64,000 bases of DNA, taken from NCBI RefSeq assembly GCF_030247195.1, contig NC_080672.1:28155906-28219905 (forward strand), in the 5' to 3' direction. Below are positions 34,686 through 46,120 of this stretch, piece by piece (position 1 is the stretch's first letter; each line of letters opens with the position of its first letter). The notes under the pieces are model-generated. The model was not told where the DNA came from. It made no database searches and saw only the letters and a program-made list of their open reading frames with translations. This stretch comes from Topomyia yanbarensis (lineage: Eukaryota > Arthropoda > Insecta > Diptera > Culicidae). Both the position numbers and the translations under genes were made by a program.

Positions 34686-34850
34686 AGACACCGGAACTTA
34701 GCTAACCAACCAGAAAACCGTGTTTGGCAAGCAATCTGCGGATGTGGAAAAATATTCATTTATTCTGCACATCTGGGTCTGTCAACGGACAAATCCACAT
34801 GGGAACGTCCAAAAGTGGCTTCTTCAGGCCTAACGAAGATTCAGTGAACA
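34686..34850 (+). pseudogene. Tc1/mariner-type transposase relic
   Basis: Plus-strand translation gives PENRVWQAICGCGKIFIYS, like the conserved VWQAIC segment that precedes the second catalytic aspartate of Tc1/mariner transposases. It is followed, after frameshifts, by SGSVNGQIH and then NVQKWLLQA, corresponding to the usual GxxNGxxY and CLQKRLLP strings. No catalytic Asp segment follows in frame and stops occur nearby, so the gene is dead. No terminal inverted repeats were found around it. Confidence 0.45.
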
Positions 34851-35476
34851 GGAATCAGTAGCATCTGGTTCAAATGGCACAGTCCCCATGCTAATCGGAG
34901 ATTTATGCCTTGCCATGAATCTTTTCATCATTTCCCTGATGGAAAGATTTGGGAATGCTGAACGATCTGCAGGTGCTATAATAGTAGGATAAAGGCTTCC
35001 AACCCCCGGACGGATTTAGAATTTTTATTTAAACAGTGAGCGGAATATTGAAATAACAGAACCCCCGAAGAGTTATTGTCATTCAAATACGGCTTAAACT
35101 ATAGCTCTTTACCACACTGGGTTACAATGGCATATTCTTGAGTATATGGAGAACCAAAAATTCGGATTCGCCATTGCATTATCACAGGGTAGTTGCATAT
35201 CAAACGATATGATGTTCCGTAATCGGATTCACAAAGATCACATGAATAATACTCAACGCGCAGAATAGTACCCATGTGATGATTGAGTTTGCAATGTTCA
35301 GTCAGTGCCCTGACTAGAATACTGCAGTTGTACTTGGAAAAGTTGAACAAATTTTTGAACTTTTCGGACTCACATCCTGCATCAACATTTTTGTATAAAC
35401 GCAAGTTTGCAAGCTACGCCAACGGTTGGCATGTTCGGATGCAGCACAAGAGCAAACCTTGTGCATTATTCAACTT

Positions 35477-35722
35477 CAGTGGCGGATCCAGTGGGAGGGT
35501 CTTGGGGGTCCGGACCCCCTCCGAAATTTTTTGATTTGTTCAAAAATATTAAAATAGCTTCCAATGTAATTCGTTTTAAACTCAAAATCATTCCAGACCA
35601 GATTCGACCACCAAAACTGATTTTTATTAAATATGGTCATTACGTATTACGAATTGTACAATGGACATTTCAAAATCGAAATTTCGGACATCCTCCGAAA
35701 TTTTTTTCTGGATCCGCTCCTG
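35477..35722. mobile_element. hAT-type MITE, 246 bp, with 8-bp target duplication
   Basis: The element has inverted ends CAGTGGCGGATCCAG (35477-35491) and, reversed, CAGGAGCGGATCCAG (35722-35708), with the inner repeat CCTCCGAAATTTTTT present near both ends. It is flanked by identical 8-mers TTCAACTT at 35469-35476 and 35723-35730. Terminal CAG-type repeats plus an 8-bp duplication are the signature of hAT transposition. It carries no transposase. It lies inside the RNase H-side region of the minus-strand LINE relic and so is younger than that LINE. Confidence 0.85.
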
Positions 35723-37770
35723 TTCAACTTATTGACAGTGGCAGAACTTGTTCTGGACCAACGAAGTCAGTCGCAGCGCCCGCTCTAGCCAATTCGTTTG
35801 CCCATTCATTTCCAGTAATACTGGAATGAGCGGGTACACATAGAAGGTAGATAGTATTTGATATGCTAAGCCCTTCGATTTGAGTTCAACATGCGATTAC
35901 TAATTTCGATCTCGAATCTGCTAAACTAAGTGCATTCAGGGCAACTTTACTGTCAGAGCAAAAATAGATTCTTTTACCGTAAATTCCCTGTTCAAGTGCC
36001 AATTATACGCCACACAGAATCGAAAAGATTTCTGCTTGGAATATTATACACGAATGAGATTGGTTTAATCTCATTTCACGACAATAGACACCAGAACCGG
36101 TTCGGCCCTCCAACAAAGAACTGTCAGTACAACAAACTACGTACTCTCCAACTTGTCGCTCCATCCAGTTAGACGGCTATTCCTCGTGAGGAATTCTCAC
36201 ATTGAAATTTTTCAAATGAAAACTACATGTGAGTGTTAAGATCACTGGGTGCATGTAACCATTTGGGGCCACAGTCTTGTGTGGGCAACTAGACACTAAA
36301 TCTATTGGGTTACTGGTCCAGAACCCAGAAACCTTAAGACGGTATGGACAAGAAAGTACTTCTTGTTTCAGAAACACATATAATGGATTTATGCTCAAGA
36401 GCGCCTCTAGAGTAGCAGTAGATATTGTCGAGAACGCAAGAATCATCGCCATCAAGACTATCCTCTGAAGATGGTTTAACTTTAATGGGATTGTCATAAC
36501 TTCTCCCAAGCACACCACCTTGAGGACATCCGTAGACTCTCAGTTTCCTTATCTCTACTTGTCTTAACGATGATCACAGATGTCACTTGCTAAGCATTGC
36601 ATGTATCCAGTTCGTACTGCTTCCAAAATGGATTTGTTGTCACGTTAGCACCTTCAATATCGAGAAAAACTGCTAAACTTGATTGCTTTTGTGAAAAAGC
36701 TTTTTAATGTTGTATACAACATTGTGTAACGGGGTGGTAGTAGATTTTCCCCCGCTGATATGCATGTTGCATTGCATGCAGGCGGTGCTCGCCCAAGCTA
36801 ACATCCAGAAGGTAGTGGTCGATTAAACGTTCCACTGATTTTAGAAGAAAGGAGGTCAAACTGATCGGTCTAAAGCTCTTTGTCTCCTCATAAGTGACGC
36901 GGGCACCTTTGGGAATGAATTTGACAGAGCTTTTATCAGAATATGCTTGAAGTGTTCATATAATCTTTGTAGTAGAACTGGAATGATTCCATATGTTCCC
37001 GGGGACCTATACAGTGCAAAACTTTCAATCGCCCATTTGATCGATTCGGTTGTCACAATTCTACGAGCAAATGCCCAATAATCAGAACTACCTGAAAAGA
37101 ATTCAGGGTCTGTCGTCAGTGATGGCTCCGTACAGCCTGGAAAGTGTGTGTCAAAAAGACAGTCGAGTACTACATCTTCGTCAAACGAGTATTCACCATT
37201 AGTAGTTCTAATTGAACTGACATGAAAGTCTTTCGATTTCGAAAGTAACTTATTTATTCTGCTAGTCTCGTTGAAATTTTAGACATTTGTGCAGAGGCTT
37301 TTCCAACCACTTCGCTCAGAGGATTTAAGAGCATTTCTGTATACTTTGCGAGCCAACTTAAATGCCTCCGACTCGTCCCTGCGTCTGCGATTCCATGCTC
37401 TTTTACAAAACTTTTTGAGTCGAACAAGTTCGACCAAGACGTTCCACTAGAAGCGAGGATAACTTGAAGCGGGCATGCCTCTTGGTAAGCTACTACTGTG
37501 AGTGAGTTTTTTTTATCCGCGACCTCATCTAAGTCACTTGGAGAATCAATCGTCGGAAGATATTCCTGAAACCCAGTCGCCAAGCCCTCTTCACAAAGGT
37601 CCCAGTTCGTAGATTTGGGATTACGATATGTTAAATAATCATGGACGATGTACCTTTGATCAGATAATGACGGCTCGAGTTTGTTTGGTACGAATCAGTT
37701 TGCCTACTCATGTGTAATACCGTCAGAGCAGAGAGTTACATCTAATATATCTTCTCTGCCTGGTCGTGCA

Positions 37771-37926
37771 ATTTTTTTTTTATTTATTTCTTCGTCTTTG
37801 ACTCTTTGTGCCATACAGACTGTTTCTTAAACTAGTCTTACTCTACTTGATTACAAATAATAATAAAACAAATAAAGAAACAACACTACACAACATTAAG
37901 CAATATTTCATAGCAAAATTTATAAC
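37771..37926 (-). mobile_element. Small poly(A)-tailed insertion in the LINE endonuclease
   Basis: This noncoding AT-rich piece separates the endonuclease segments ending at about 37927 and resuming at about 37770. On the minus strand it ends in a run of about 11 A (37770-37780 as T on the plus strand). That fits a 5'-truncated LINE or SINE copy inserted in the same orientation. No clear target duplication was identified. Confidence 0.5.
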
Positions 37927-38185
37927 AAAATTCAGCGTTGCGGCGGCTCCGAAATGTTGGGCGGTTTCCAGCATTAAGAATGTGCAGATTTGTACTACTT
38001 AAGTATTCCATCAATTCGGTGCCTCTCAAATCGATATTTGAGCTGCCCCAAATTATATGGTGGGCATTTTCATCAGCGCCGATTATGAGAGGAAACCAAT
38101 TTCTGCCACAGTATGATACAACCCTTTTGAAATCATCAGAAGGTGATGGTTCATTATACGGCGAATATGCCGAACAATAGACGTA

Positions 38186-40635
38186 TTTGGTTTTTTATGT
38201 TATCAACAGTCATATTGAGCGTGACAGCTCAAATATCGCGAATTGTGAGGTCGGATATTTGGCATGCGTCACTAGCACTATTCGCAAGTATACATACAAA
38301 AGGCATTGAAAACTGTCTACATCGTATGACTAAAATTCATCATACATGAAGTAGAATGTGTGTACAGTAATTTTCTTCTAGCGTAATTTACACCGTCAAC
38401 CTTCGTTTCTTGGCATGCATTATGATGTCCCTTCAATATCGAGATAGAGAGAGTCACCTGTATTACAACCAACTTTGTTGAAGACATCAAAGCTGACGCA
38501 ATTCTTATAAGTTTATCGTAGAATGCCAACTGCGACATAAGCTATGAAGCAAAATGTGCGTCATCATATTTGGGACATTATGGGGCATATCCGTTTTCGG
38601 ATGTGATGATGGATGCACCGTTGTGTCACATTTTCGTCTACGTGGTTTAGGAATGGTTCCAAGGCAATAGGGAAAGTATCAAAGATTGGAATTTTGTCCC
38701 TGAGGAGTTAAACGGATCCAATCTTCAGATTCGATTTTCGATTTGTAATTCTCTTCTTTCTCGATTCGAAATAGATCCATTGTTGAAGTAAATTATTACT
38801 TGGGAGGAAAATTTGTTTTTACTTATTTTTAATTCACCTCAATTTTTAGTTCGGCTAGTTTGCTATTTTTATGAATACGATAATACGATTCTCAAACAAC
38901 ATCGACCAATTTAGACGGTTCCCGAAGCCCCGAGAGAAAAAACTCCGAAAACGTCATAATAATAAGAATGTGAAAACACTTGAAGTTCATCAGGCACGTA
39001 GCCCTCCCGAAATATTTCAAAAATAAATTTAAGAAAAAAAACACCGATCATGATACCTACTCAGTATGCTGAGTGTAGCAAAACAGTTCCTTTCATATTG
39101 TGTGACTCGTTGGAAGGACAGAAGAAACTGTTACTTTCATTCTTGCTGTGGTAATCTGTCGAGATGGGTAAGTTTCAGAAGCAAGAAGTGGGGCTCCAAC
39201 CAAATACAGAGGTTATTAACTTCTGGCCTTTTCGCATAAGACGTCTAAGGTATTCATGATGTGAAACATTTATTGAAGGTGAAAATGGAGCCAGTCATTT
39301 TGCATAATAACTTGTAGCATGTGGTTTCTATGACGCCGCTATAGTTAAGATCCTCATATATATGGACGACCAGAAAATCAATGCTCGACGTCAAGAACTA
39401 ATATCGCTTACTTGCACCGGGACCATTAAAAGATTCATATCACATTTGGAAGAAATGGAATTCACTATAAGTTATACCCCGTGTTTTGTTGTGAGAATCT
39501 AGGTGGGTCGACGCATTACCTCCTACTTAGCCCTACACACACAAAACATAATGCGATAGTATCACTACACACAATACATCTTTGCATATCCACAATCTCC
39601 AATACCATTACCTGAACCACAAACAATCACCAAATTTGTGGCTGCTATTCAGGTAATATTGACGGAAAAGCTGCGTCTAGTATCTCAAAACTAACAGCCA
39701 GCAGGGTCATTGAGGAAGTCCACACTCGTTGCCAATGATGGTATGAAATAAGGATGAAATCAGGTGATCGCCAACATGAACATGGCAGTAACCACGATGA
39801 TGACACGGAAGTGTACGAGATTGAAATGGAAACGCTGTTGGTTAGGAAAAATATTGGCCAGAATATAGTTAAATTATACGCAAATTGAATATCTGTAATA
39901 GGTTAGTGCACTGTACACTGTACATTTCAATTAGCTGATAACAATATAGCCAAAAAGACAATTTTTGTTCGGTGCCATTTTTATGCAATAGTATTTCTAT
40001 TGACACTCAATTTCATGTTTATGCAGGGAATGCGTTCCGCAATAAAACACTGTTAATTCGGAAAGCCGTTATAGATTTAACAATCCAACAGCAAGCAAGG
40101 GAAACATGTAAAAGTAAGCAAACCAAAAAGTGGTAGAACAGCGGTTTTACTGAGATATACCCACAAATTATATACATTTGTATACTACTAACCAAGGAGT
40201 TTTTATTCTCAGGTGATACGATCTTCAAAAACGCCGATCAGCCATGTTGGTGTTTGAAACAGTGCAGAGCTCCCTCACGGTACTGATGGCAAATCAGCTA
40301 GACAAAAGAGAATGAAACGGTTAGCAGTTAAAGCAGTAAGCGATGCTTTTTTGAGTTACGGTTCTCATTCCAATGAATTGACAACAGTCAGACGGTTCTC
40401 TTCTGAATCTCTCACTCATTGGAATCATTATTGAGAGAAAGGGAAATTGGCCGTCGTTTTATTAACAATATAAATGCGGTTATGACGGTCATCTTATTAC
40501 AAACAACGAGCTAGAATTAACAAACAGGCGGTTTCACATAAAAAAAACTATGCATAAAAGAAACTGAAAGGTGGAGAAAAAATCAACAAAGCACCGCATG
40601 CTGCCTGAATACAGTACACTGATAATATTTATGGG
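38186..40635. other. No recognised gene
   Basis: Short frames only. A minus-strand word AACTTTGTTGAAGACATC near 38495-38470 recurs in similar form at 54118-54135 and 61272-61290, so part of this is dispersed repeat. Short plus-strand frames near 39362-39502 and 39745-39887 (for example EVYEIEMETLLVRKNIG) have no recognised family. Confidence 0.35.
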
Positions 40636-40786
40636 GTTTTTCATTGAAAAACCCCGGGGCGGTGGATTGCACTGGTGTTGCATTTTCTAGCAGATGAGCA
40701 GGCCACTAGACGTGTTTCATTCCCACTTCTGCTAGAAAGTGCAAAACCAGTGCAATCCACCGCCCCAGTGTTTTTCAATGAAAAAC
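40636..40786. repeat. Hairpin element with about 60-bp inverted arms
   Basis: The left arm (40636-40697) and the right arm (40728-40786) pair almost completely. The ends are GTTTTTCATTGAAAAAC on the left and its inverse on the right, followed by GGGGCGGTGGATTGCACTGG and its complement, and TTCTAGCAGA pairing with TCTGCTAGAA. The loop is about 30 bases. It is either a short MITE or a hairpin RNA locus. No clear target duplication is visible. Confidence 0.75.
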
Positions 40787-43033
40787 GACATTAGTTTACC
40801 ATACCAATCCAAAACAAATGGTACTCAATCTGTCTATCATTTCAATGCGTTCTCTCTCGCACGGCTTCTGTGAGAGATAGTTAACTGAAACACTATCCGA
40901 GGAAAATGGAAATGAAATAACGGTCATTTTTGTGCTGATACGGTCACTTCATATTTACCGTCACAATTCAAAGACCATCGTGAGATTGCACAGCACTGGT
41001 TTGAAATGACAGCTAACAGCATTGTTTACTAGTTCTCTCCATATATTTGCTTAGATTTCAGTGGGTAAACAAAGTTGTTCGCTGTCATTTTTCTTCCCCG
41101 CAGTCTGCTGCACGCTTACCTCACTCCTCACCTAGTTACTGCCAAAGACGAATCACCTTAGAACTCTATAAGCACCTTGCTACTAACCTCGCTGATATGC
41201 AGAAACGTACACAGTAGGCGTAGGACTAACTGTCGTGATATTATCTTTACTTTTCATCGGATATCAATTGATGCTAAACCACATATTAGTCAATCAATCA
41301 TAATAAACTTAATGTTGCAACCAGCAGCAACATTTTAGTCGTTTTCGATGGTTTCCAATTATTGTCTATATAAATTGGAAAACGACGTAACGATACAGTG
41401 AACAAACATCAGTTGGCTACCCGAGTAGAAATGTACAATAACAAAACCATAATTTTTACTGTGACAGTACAGTAATTATACAATAATTTACAGTAAATTC
41501 TAGTGTTATGCTACAATACAAAATCAATAAACTTTAACGTTTCTACAGAAAATTTCAATGTCAAATCGTCTTTTACAGTAAAAAAAAGGGTGGTTATGTA
41601 TCTTAACATTAAAAATTTGATTTTTCTCCATACATTTTTTTCCCCGAAAACGTGTGAATTTACTGTATCAGTTTTTTGATGAACAGTAAAATTGATTGTT
41701 ACATGAAATTTTATTGTAAATCTACTGCGAGAAGAGTTCTCGTCGAACAATGTTGAAACAGTAATAACTATTCTATTTATTGTTTTATGATTGTTTGTAG
41801 GGTAAATTCTATTGTGAAATTCTATTCATGAAGTTAGGGTTATTGTTTCGATTTCATGTATTTAGTATGTGACATCCTTTCGTTTTATTTTTGTTCGGTA
41901 TGGCATAAAATAAGCTAGTTATTTGATTTTCTTTCGATTAGTGGACAATTTTCTTCAATAGTTCAAATTCTGAGCAGGTTTCTTTAGTTGATCATTGAAA
42001 AATATATATTTTAATCCTATTGCTCACCAAGACTCTTTCCTGACCGGGTCACTGATTTGCCAGGCCAGGGCCAGCCTTGTTTCATTTAAACAGAATATAT
42101 CAAAAAATTGTGTTAGCATGATGCCATAGAACTCGTAATAGTGGCAAGATGTCAAATCAAGCGTTTCTGCGCATCTATAAATCGCCTGCTAAATCGGAAA
42201 CTTTGGTGCAAATTTCGTCATTTTCTTTGTTCGAACATTCTAACAATATTTTTCTACTCATTTCGATTTAGCGTCTTCTACTCCTTGCAAACGAGTAGTT
42301 TAGAATACCTTGCATTTTCTAGCTCTGTCAAGGATTGTCATATTCGGTTAAAATATAAATACTTTGAACTCTTGAATATCCGTTGTAGTAACGAGAGTAA
42401 ATTGTAACTTGTAAATAAATAATAAAAATAAAATTCAATATCAATAATTCCTCGATGTACTATGGCCTTTCTTTGTGATAAAGAACATGTTTTTTATGCA
42501 ACAATAATCCCCAAAAGGGAAACTTGAATAAAGTTTTATTTTTATTGTGTTTCGAATTCATCTTGTCAGTAACTTGCACCAACTGGGTGTCTAGTTAGAC
42601 AATATATCTAAACTAGTACCCAAATTAGCACTAATACGCACGAAAAAATTGGAATTGTTTTCTTAATGAACTTCTCAAAATTTTACCACATCAGAATTAG
42701 ACATTTTTGCAATGATTTTAAAGCCCCTCCCGAAACAACATCCTGGCTGCGGCCCTGGTTCATGAGTTAAAAGTACCATACAATCGCTAGGATTACTAAC
42801 AGCTGGTCTTTATCTTTTTTTTGTCATAGTTCCAAAATTATATCGAACATAACAAACCTTGACATGGTAATTTACAAAAATGGGAAAGATGCAATAGCAC
42901 CAAAAGGTGGGTAAAACAGGGTTTTTGTCTGAAAAAGTACAGGTAGTAGAGTGTTAGCTCGTTCTCGTTGACAGCATTTTTTCGAAATCATCTTTTTAAA
43001 CAAAAGTCAGAGATTCTATTAATATTTAAACGA
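40787..43033. other. AT-rich sequence; possible old transposon remnants
   Basis: The segment 41430-41760 contains many ACAGTAAATT/AATTTTACTGT words in both orientations and may be a decayed foldback element. CAGGGCCAGC at about 42066 and the inverse of CAGGGCCGCAGCC at about 42750-42763 could be the ends of a hAT element of about 0.7 kb, but no 8-bp duplication confirms it. There is no credible coding sequence. Confidence 0.3.
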
Positions 43034-43136
43034 CTAAGAGCCGATGTCTTCACCTTCGCTTAACGTTTAGGCCAGGTTTAAACGTACTGGTGAACCTGGT
43101 CTAAAAGTAAAGCGAGGGTGAAGAAATCGGCCCTAA
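43034..43136. repeat. Imperfect hairpin of about 100 bp
   Basis: Arms of about 45 bp (about 43040-43085 and 43088-43131) pair with roughly five mismatches and a very short loop. The left arm reads GCCGATGTCTTCACC, the right arm ends GGTGAAGAAATCGGC, and inside them GGCCAGGTT pairs with AACCTGGTC. Size and mismatch pattern resemble a microRNA-like precursor or a very small MITE. The sequence alone cannot decide. Confidence 0.65.
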
Positions 43137-45248
43137 CATTTCCAAATGTGCAAATAATTCTTTGCTCTTCTCATATGGGAAAGTACTGGTAAAGTTTTTG
43201 GGTTATATTATAATAAGTTATCGAAATCGCCGATTTCGTAGAATCCCTGATGGCAAACAACGCATGATATTTATTAGTAGGAAAGTTTGTGTATAACGAA
43301 GCTATACATGAATGCACGAAAAACTTTTCGAAGCTTGTACGCTTTTGTACCTAGACGCTGCCGTCGGGATACGGAAAACTTCCGCTGGCCTAATCAAGTT
43401 GACATGTTTCAAGGTAATGCATGTTAAATGGAAATAACAACGCATCAAGCTCCTATCCTTCATTAATGTATAAAACTCGCATTCATCGAATTGGGCTGTT
43501 GAGAAAGATAAATCTTCAGCGAGTAGATGGATTACTTGTTCATACTAAGAGTGTTTGAATGACCCCTATTACATTTGACATCAACCTTTCCATAACACTT
43601 CAAATCAAGATAAACTAAAACAAACAACCTTTCATATTTCTGCCGCTCTCACATTAAAGGAGCGATAAGAAATTCCAACTCGTTTTGGCGCGAACCTTCT
43701 TTCGTTTGAGGCCCACCCACAATTCCGTGCCTCTTACGTCACTACAAAACACATATATTCGAGAACAACTCGAAGGAGGCTTCGTCTTCCCTGAGTACGG
43801 AGGAAGCCTAGAAAGCGAGAGTGAAATTTCACTCAAGGACGCGCCTGAAATACATAGGTTTATTTTCACACGAGGTCATTGACCGTGCGTGCACCCAGAA
43901 ATCGCTTTCGAAGCTCTAGGCCACCCCTCCCCACATCTATGCGATGGCACCAGAGCCACCTAATGGGGGGACACCGAATGAACAACACTAGTAACGCAAG
44001 ATTCGGTCGGTCAGAGGAAAAGGAAGGTGAGCAGCTTACGTACCTACTTCCCGAAATGGCGTGTCTATCTGGATGGACGATTTTGCGCAGCGAGTTCCTC
44101 GTGGTGTTTGGAATCTCACGAGATGGGTTCGTTTACTGGTGTGAATGTCCGTGTTCGTGTCCCAGATTGGCGATGTTTGGCGATTCAATCTTGGTGGAAG
44201 AGATTTTTTTCTATTTTCATCTAAATAGGAATAAAAGGGTGGAAATGTGTGTTTTTGTTGAAGGACCCCTGTGCCGACGAGTGCGTGCAAGTATAATGCT
44301 TGGTTTTATTTTTCTAAACAAGGTTGATTTCTTCGTGTTCTTTGCCTATCTTCTCGAGTGTACCATGCTACCTTTTTGGTTTTGGTCTACCTTTGCTGAA
44401 CTGTCCCGTTTCCAAATTTTGGCTATATGTTTTCTGTTTCACACAGTCCTTTTTCTAATGTGTTTATGGTTCCCGCTTCCGACCTCCCAGGCGTTGGACT
44501 GTGTGCGTGAGCGGGTTTTGTATTTATGCGACGATTGTTTGCTCCGTTGGTGGACGAGTACTGCGATCGGGACCTTGATGGACTGGCAGGGCCTGGGAAG
44601 GATATGTATAGTACTGCCGCTTTGCCTTGTGTTGGTGGCCGGTTCGTGTTAGGTTAGGACCACGCATACAGGCGCGGGCCGGTATGGGAGCGTCCTGCGT
44701 GGTGGCATTAGATCGATATTCTTCAGCCTGTACCTACGTACAGTAGGGTGTCTCACAGTTTGGCTCTGGGGTCTTAAATTCGTTGATTTTTTATTTGATT
44801 CCTTCGGTTGACAAGGTTTCACTGAAAGTCTTTCTATGAAAAAATAAATAAATTAAAAGAACGATCATTTTGTTTATTTCAATTGAAAATGGAATTAAAC
44901 TTCTTTTAAATTTGCAATATTTTCAAAAACTAACAATTTCTATTTTAGATTCAAAACGCGCATCCTATCAAACAATTTAGTAACAGGTAATGGTAAAAGT
45001 TATTAAAAGTAGTAGCCGATTATCGTATCCATGAACGTGTTGAACATTACTAACATATTAAATTTTTATAAACGTTGCTTCAAAATGACTTTATTCTTAT
45101 CGCGAACCTGCTAAATCTAATTCTGTAATCAACGCAAATCAGCATCCCGTTATAATTATAATCTGTCTGTCGAAATCTGAAATGTTTAAGTATGTCTTGG
45201 ATGTTGGATTGGCATACGCTTGAGCATTTGAGCATGATATAGACTGTG
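43137..45248. other. No gene called; GC-richer block at 43.6-44.7 kb
   Basis: A 257-codon plus-strand open frame (43879-44652) lies in a GC-richer block. Its translation changes from a basic N-terminal half to hydrophobic, Phe/Leu-rich stretches that could mimic membrane segments. I recognise no family, and a T-rich strand gives such stretches without selection. The block could be promoter or UTR sequence of an unseen gene. Confidence 0.3.
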
Positions 45249-45334
45249 CCGTTCAATACTTCGCTAGCGTGATTGTGTTTCCCTGCGTAAACCGTTCAAT
45301 ACTTCGCTAGCGTGATTGTGTTTCCCTGCGTAAA
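45249..45334. repeat. Exact 43-bp tandem duplication
   Basis: 45249-45291 is repeated without change at 45292-45334. The unit begins CCGTTCAATACTTCGCTAGC and ends CCCTGCGTAAA. A perfect two-copy repeat is either recent or an assembly artefact. Confidence 0.95.
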
Positions 45335-45631
45335 CCGGCTCGTAATCCACCTTGGGGTAATGCACATCTACGACATTTCAAACGACACAGATCTATGTAA
45401 ATTCTTACCTATTGCCATACACGTTGTTGATTCGCCATTTTACACTAGCAAATTATCGATTACATGTTTTTCTGAATAAACACTGCATCATTCGAACACA
45501 AGCTCGACCTCGACATAATAATCCTAATCCTCGACAGTTTTGGTAATTTGTAAACATTAAGCGGAGAGAGAACGTATTATATACTGACAGGATTTTTAAA
45601 AATTTTACTGTCAGTCTGGTTACGGAGAAAT
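45335..45631. other. No recognised feature
   Basis: Mixed sequence between the 43-bp duplication and the LINE fragment. I see no open frame or repeat that I can name. Confidence 0.4.
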
Positions 45632-46120
45632 GTGACCTGTTTGTCTCCCACTGTAAAAACGCATTTAATGACACTAGTTCATCTATGGATCAAATTGCGC
45701 ACGCTTGTAGATACGGTTCGCGGTTACAGTTCAGTAGGTTATATCAGCAAACTAAAATACTCAGATACTCCTGGTCTTGACGGCATACCTATATGTGTTC
45801 TCAAGAAATGCACTTATGCGTTCATATTCCCATCGACAATCCTTTTCAGCAGTTTTTCAGGAATAGTCTATCGCTCCAGTTGGAAACTGTCAATTGTAGA
45901 TCCTGTTTCAAAAAACGGCAAAGTGCCAGAAATCATCGAGGAATCACATCGTCATGTGGTTGCTCCACAGTTTTCAAGTCATAATGAGGGATGTGCTGAA
46001 TCATTTTACCACAGGCGCAGATTGCTTGACATTATTAATTTGGATTACTTGGCCAATTTGGACAGGTTTAATGCCGTCATGACCTTACCGTATCGCGTTT
46101 CTTGCTGCTACATCATTCCG
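45632..46120 (+). pseudogene. LINE reverse-transcriptase fragment
   Basis: Plus-strand translation (open 45632-46213) contains SKLKYSDTPGLDGIPICVLK, then KCTYAFIFPSTILFSSF and WKLSIVDPVSKNGK. This aligns with residues of the reverse transcriptase at 48.3-50.0 kb (TKLKCSNTPGPDGIPSSIIK, then WKSSYVFPVYKKGSK). It is the finger region before the first catalytic aspartate. The match then fades (the NYRGI core is lost) and no catalytic motif follows. It is therefore a truncated, decayed copy of a related CR1/Jockey-type element. Confidence 0.7.

Larger units (their letters stand above)
35090..38185 (-). pseudogene. Decayed LINE ORF2: endonuclease, reverse transcriptase, RNase H
   Basis: Minus-strand reading gives domains in the correct order. 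The endonuclease has IIGADENAHHIIWGSS (about 38090-38040) and REDILDVTLC (about 37765), then SDQRYI where the family has SDHR (about 37660). The reverse transcriptase start is TTESIKWAIESFALYRSPGT (37053-36990), with motif A as LDIEGA (about 36665), motif B as GCPQGGVLG (about 36525-36498) and motif C decayed to DGDDSCVL (about 36450). RNase H has SDSKVALNALSLA (about 35960) and AHSSITGNEWANELARAGA (about 35835-35777), and a C-terminal CxxC segment lies at 35404-35099. An RNase H domain places it with the I/LOA/R1-like group. Frameshifts and stops are frequent, and the endonuclease His and the motif C Tyr-Ala are lost. Two insertions split it. Confidence 0.8.

Noticed and set aside
42063..42763. 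Possible 0.7-kb hAT element with CAGGGCC ends
   Set aside because: The ends agree for only about 8-10 bp and the flanks share no 8-bp duplication.
43879..44652. 257-codon plus-strand open frame with membrane-like stretches
   Set aside because: No recognised family, no splice or promoter support, and hydrophobic stretches follow T-rich DNA. Kept only as a note.
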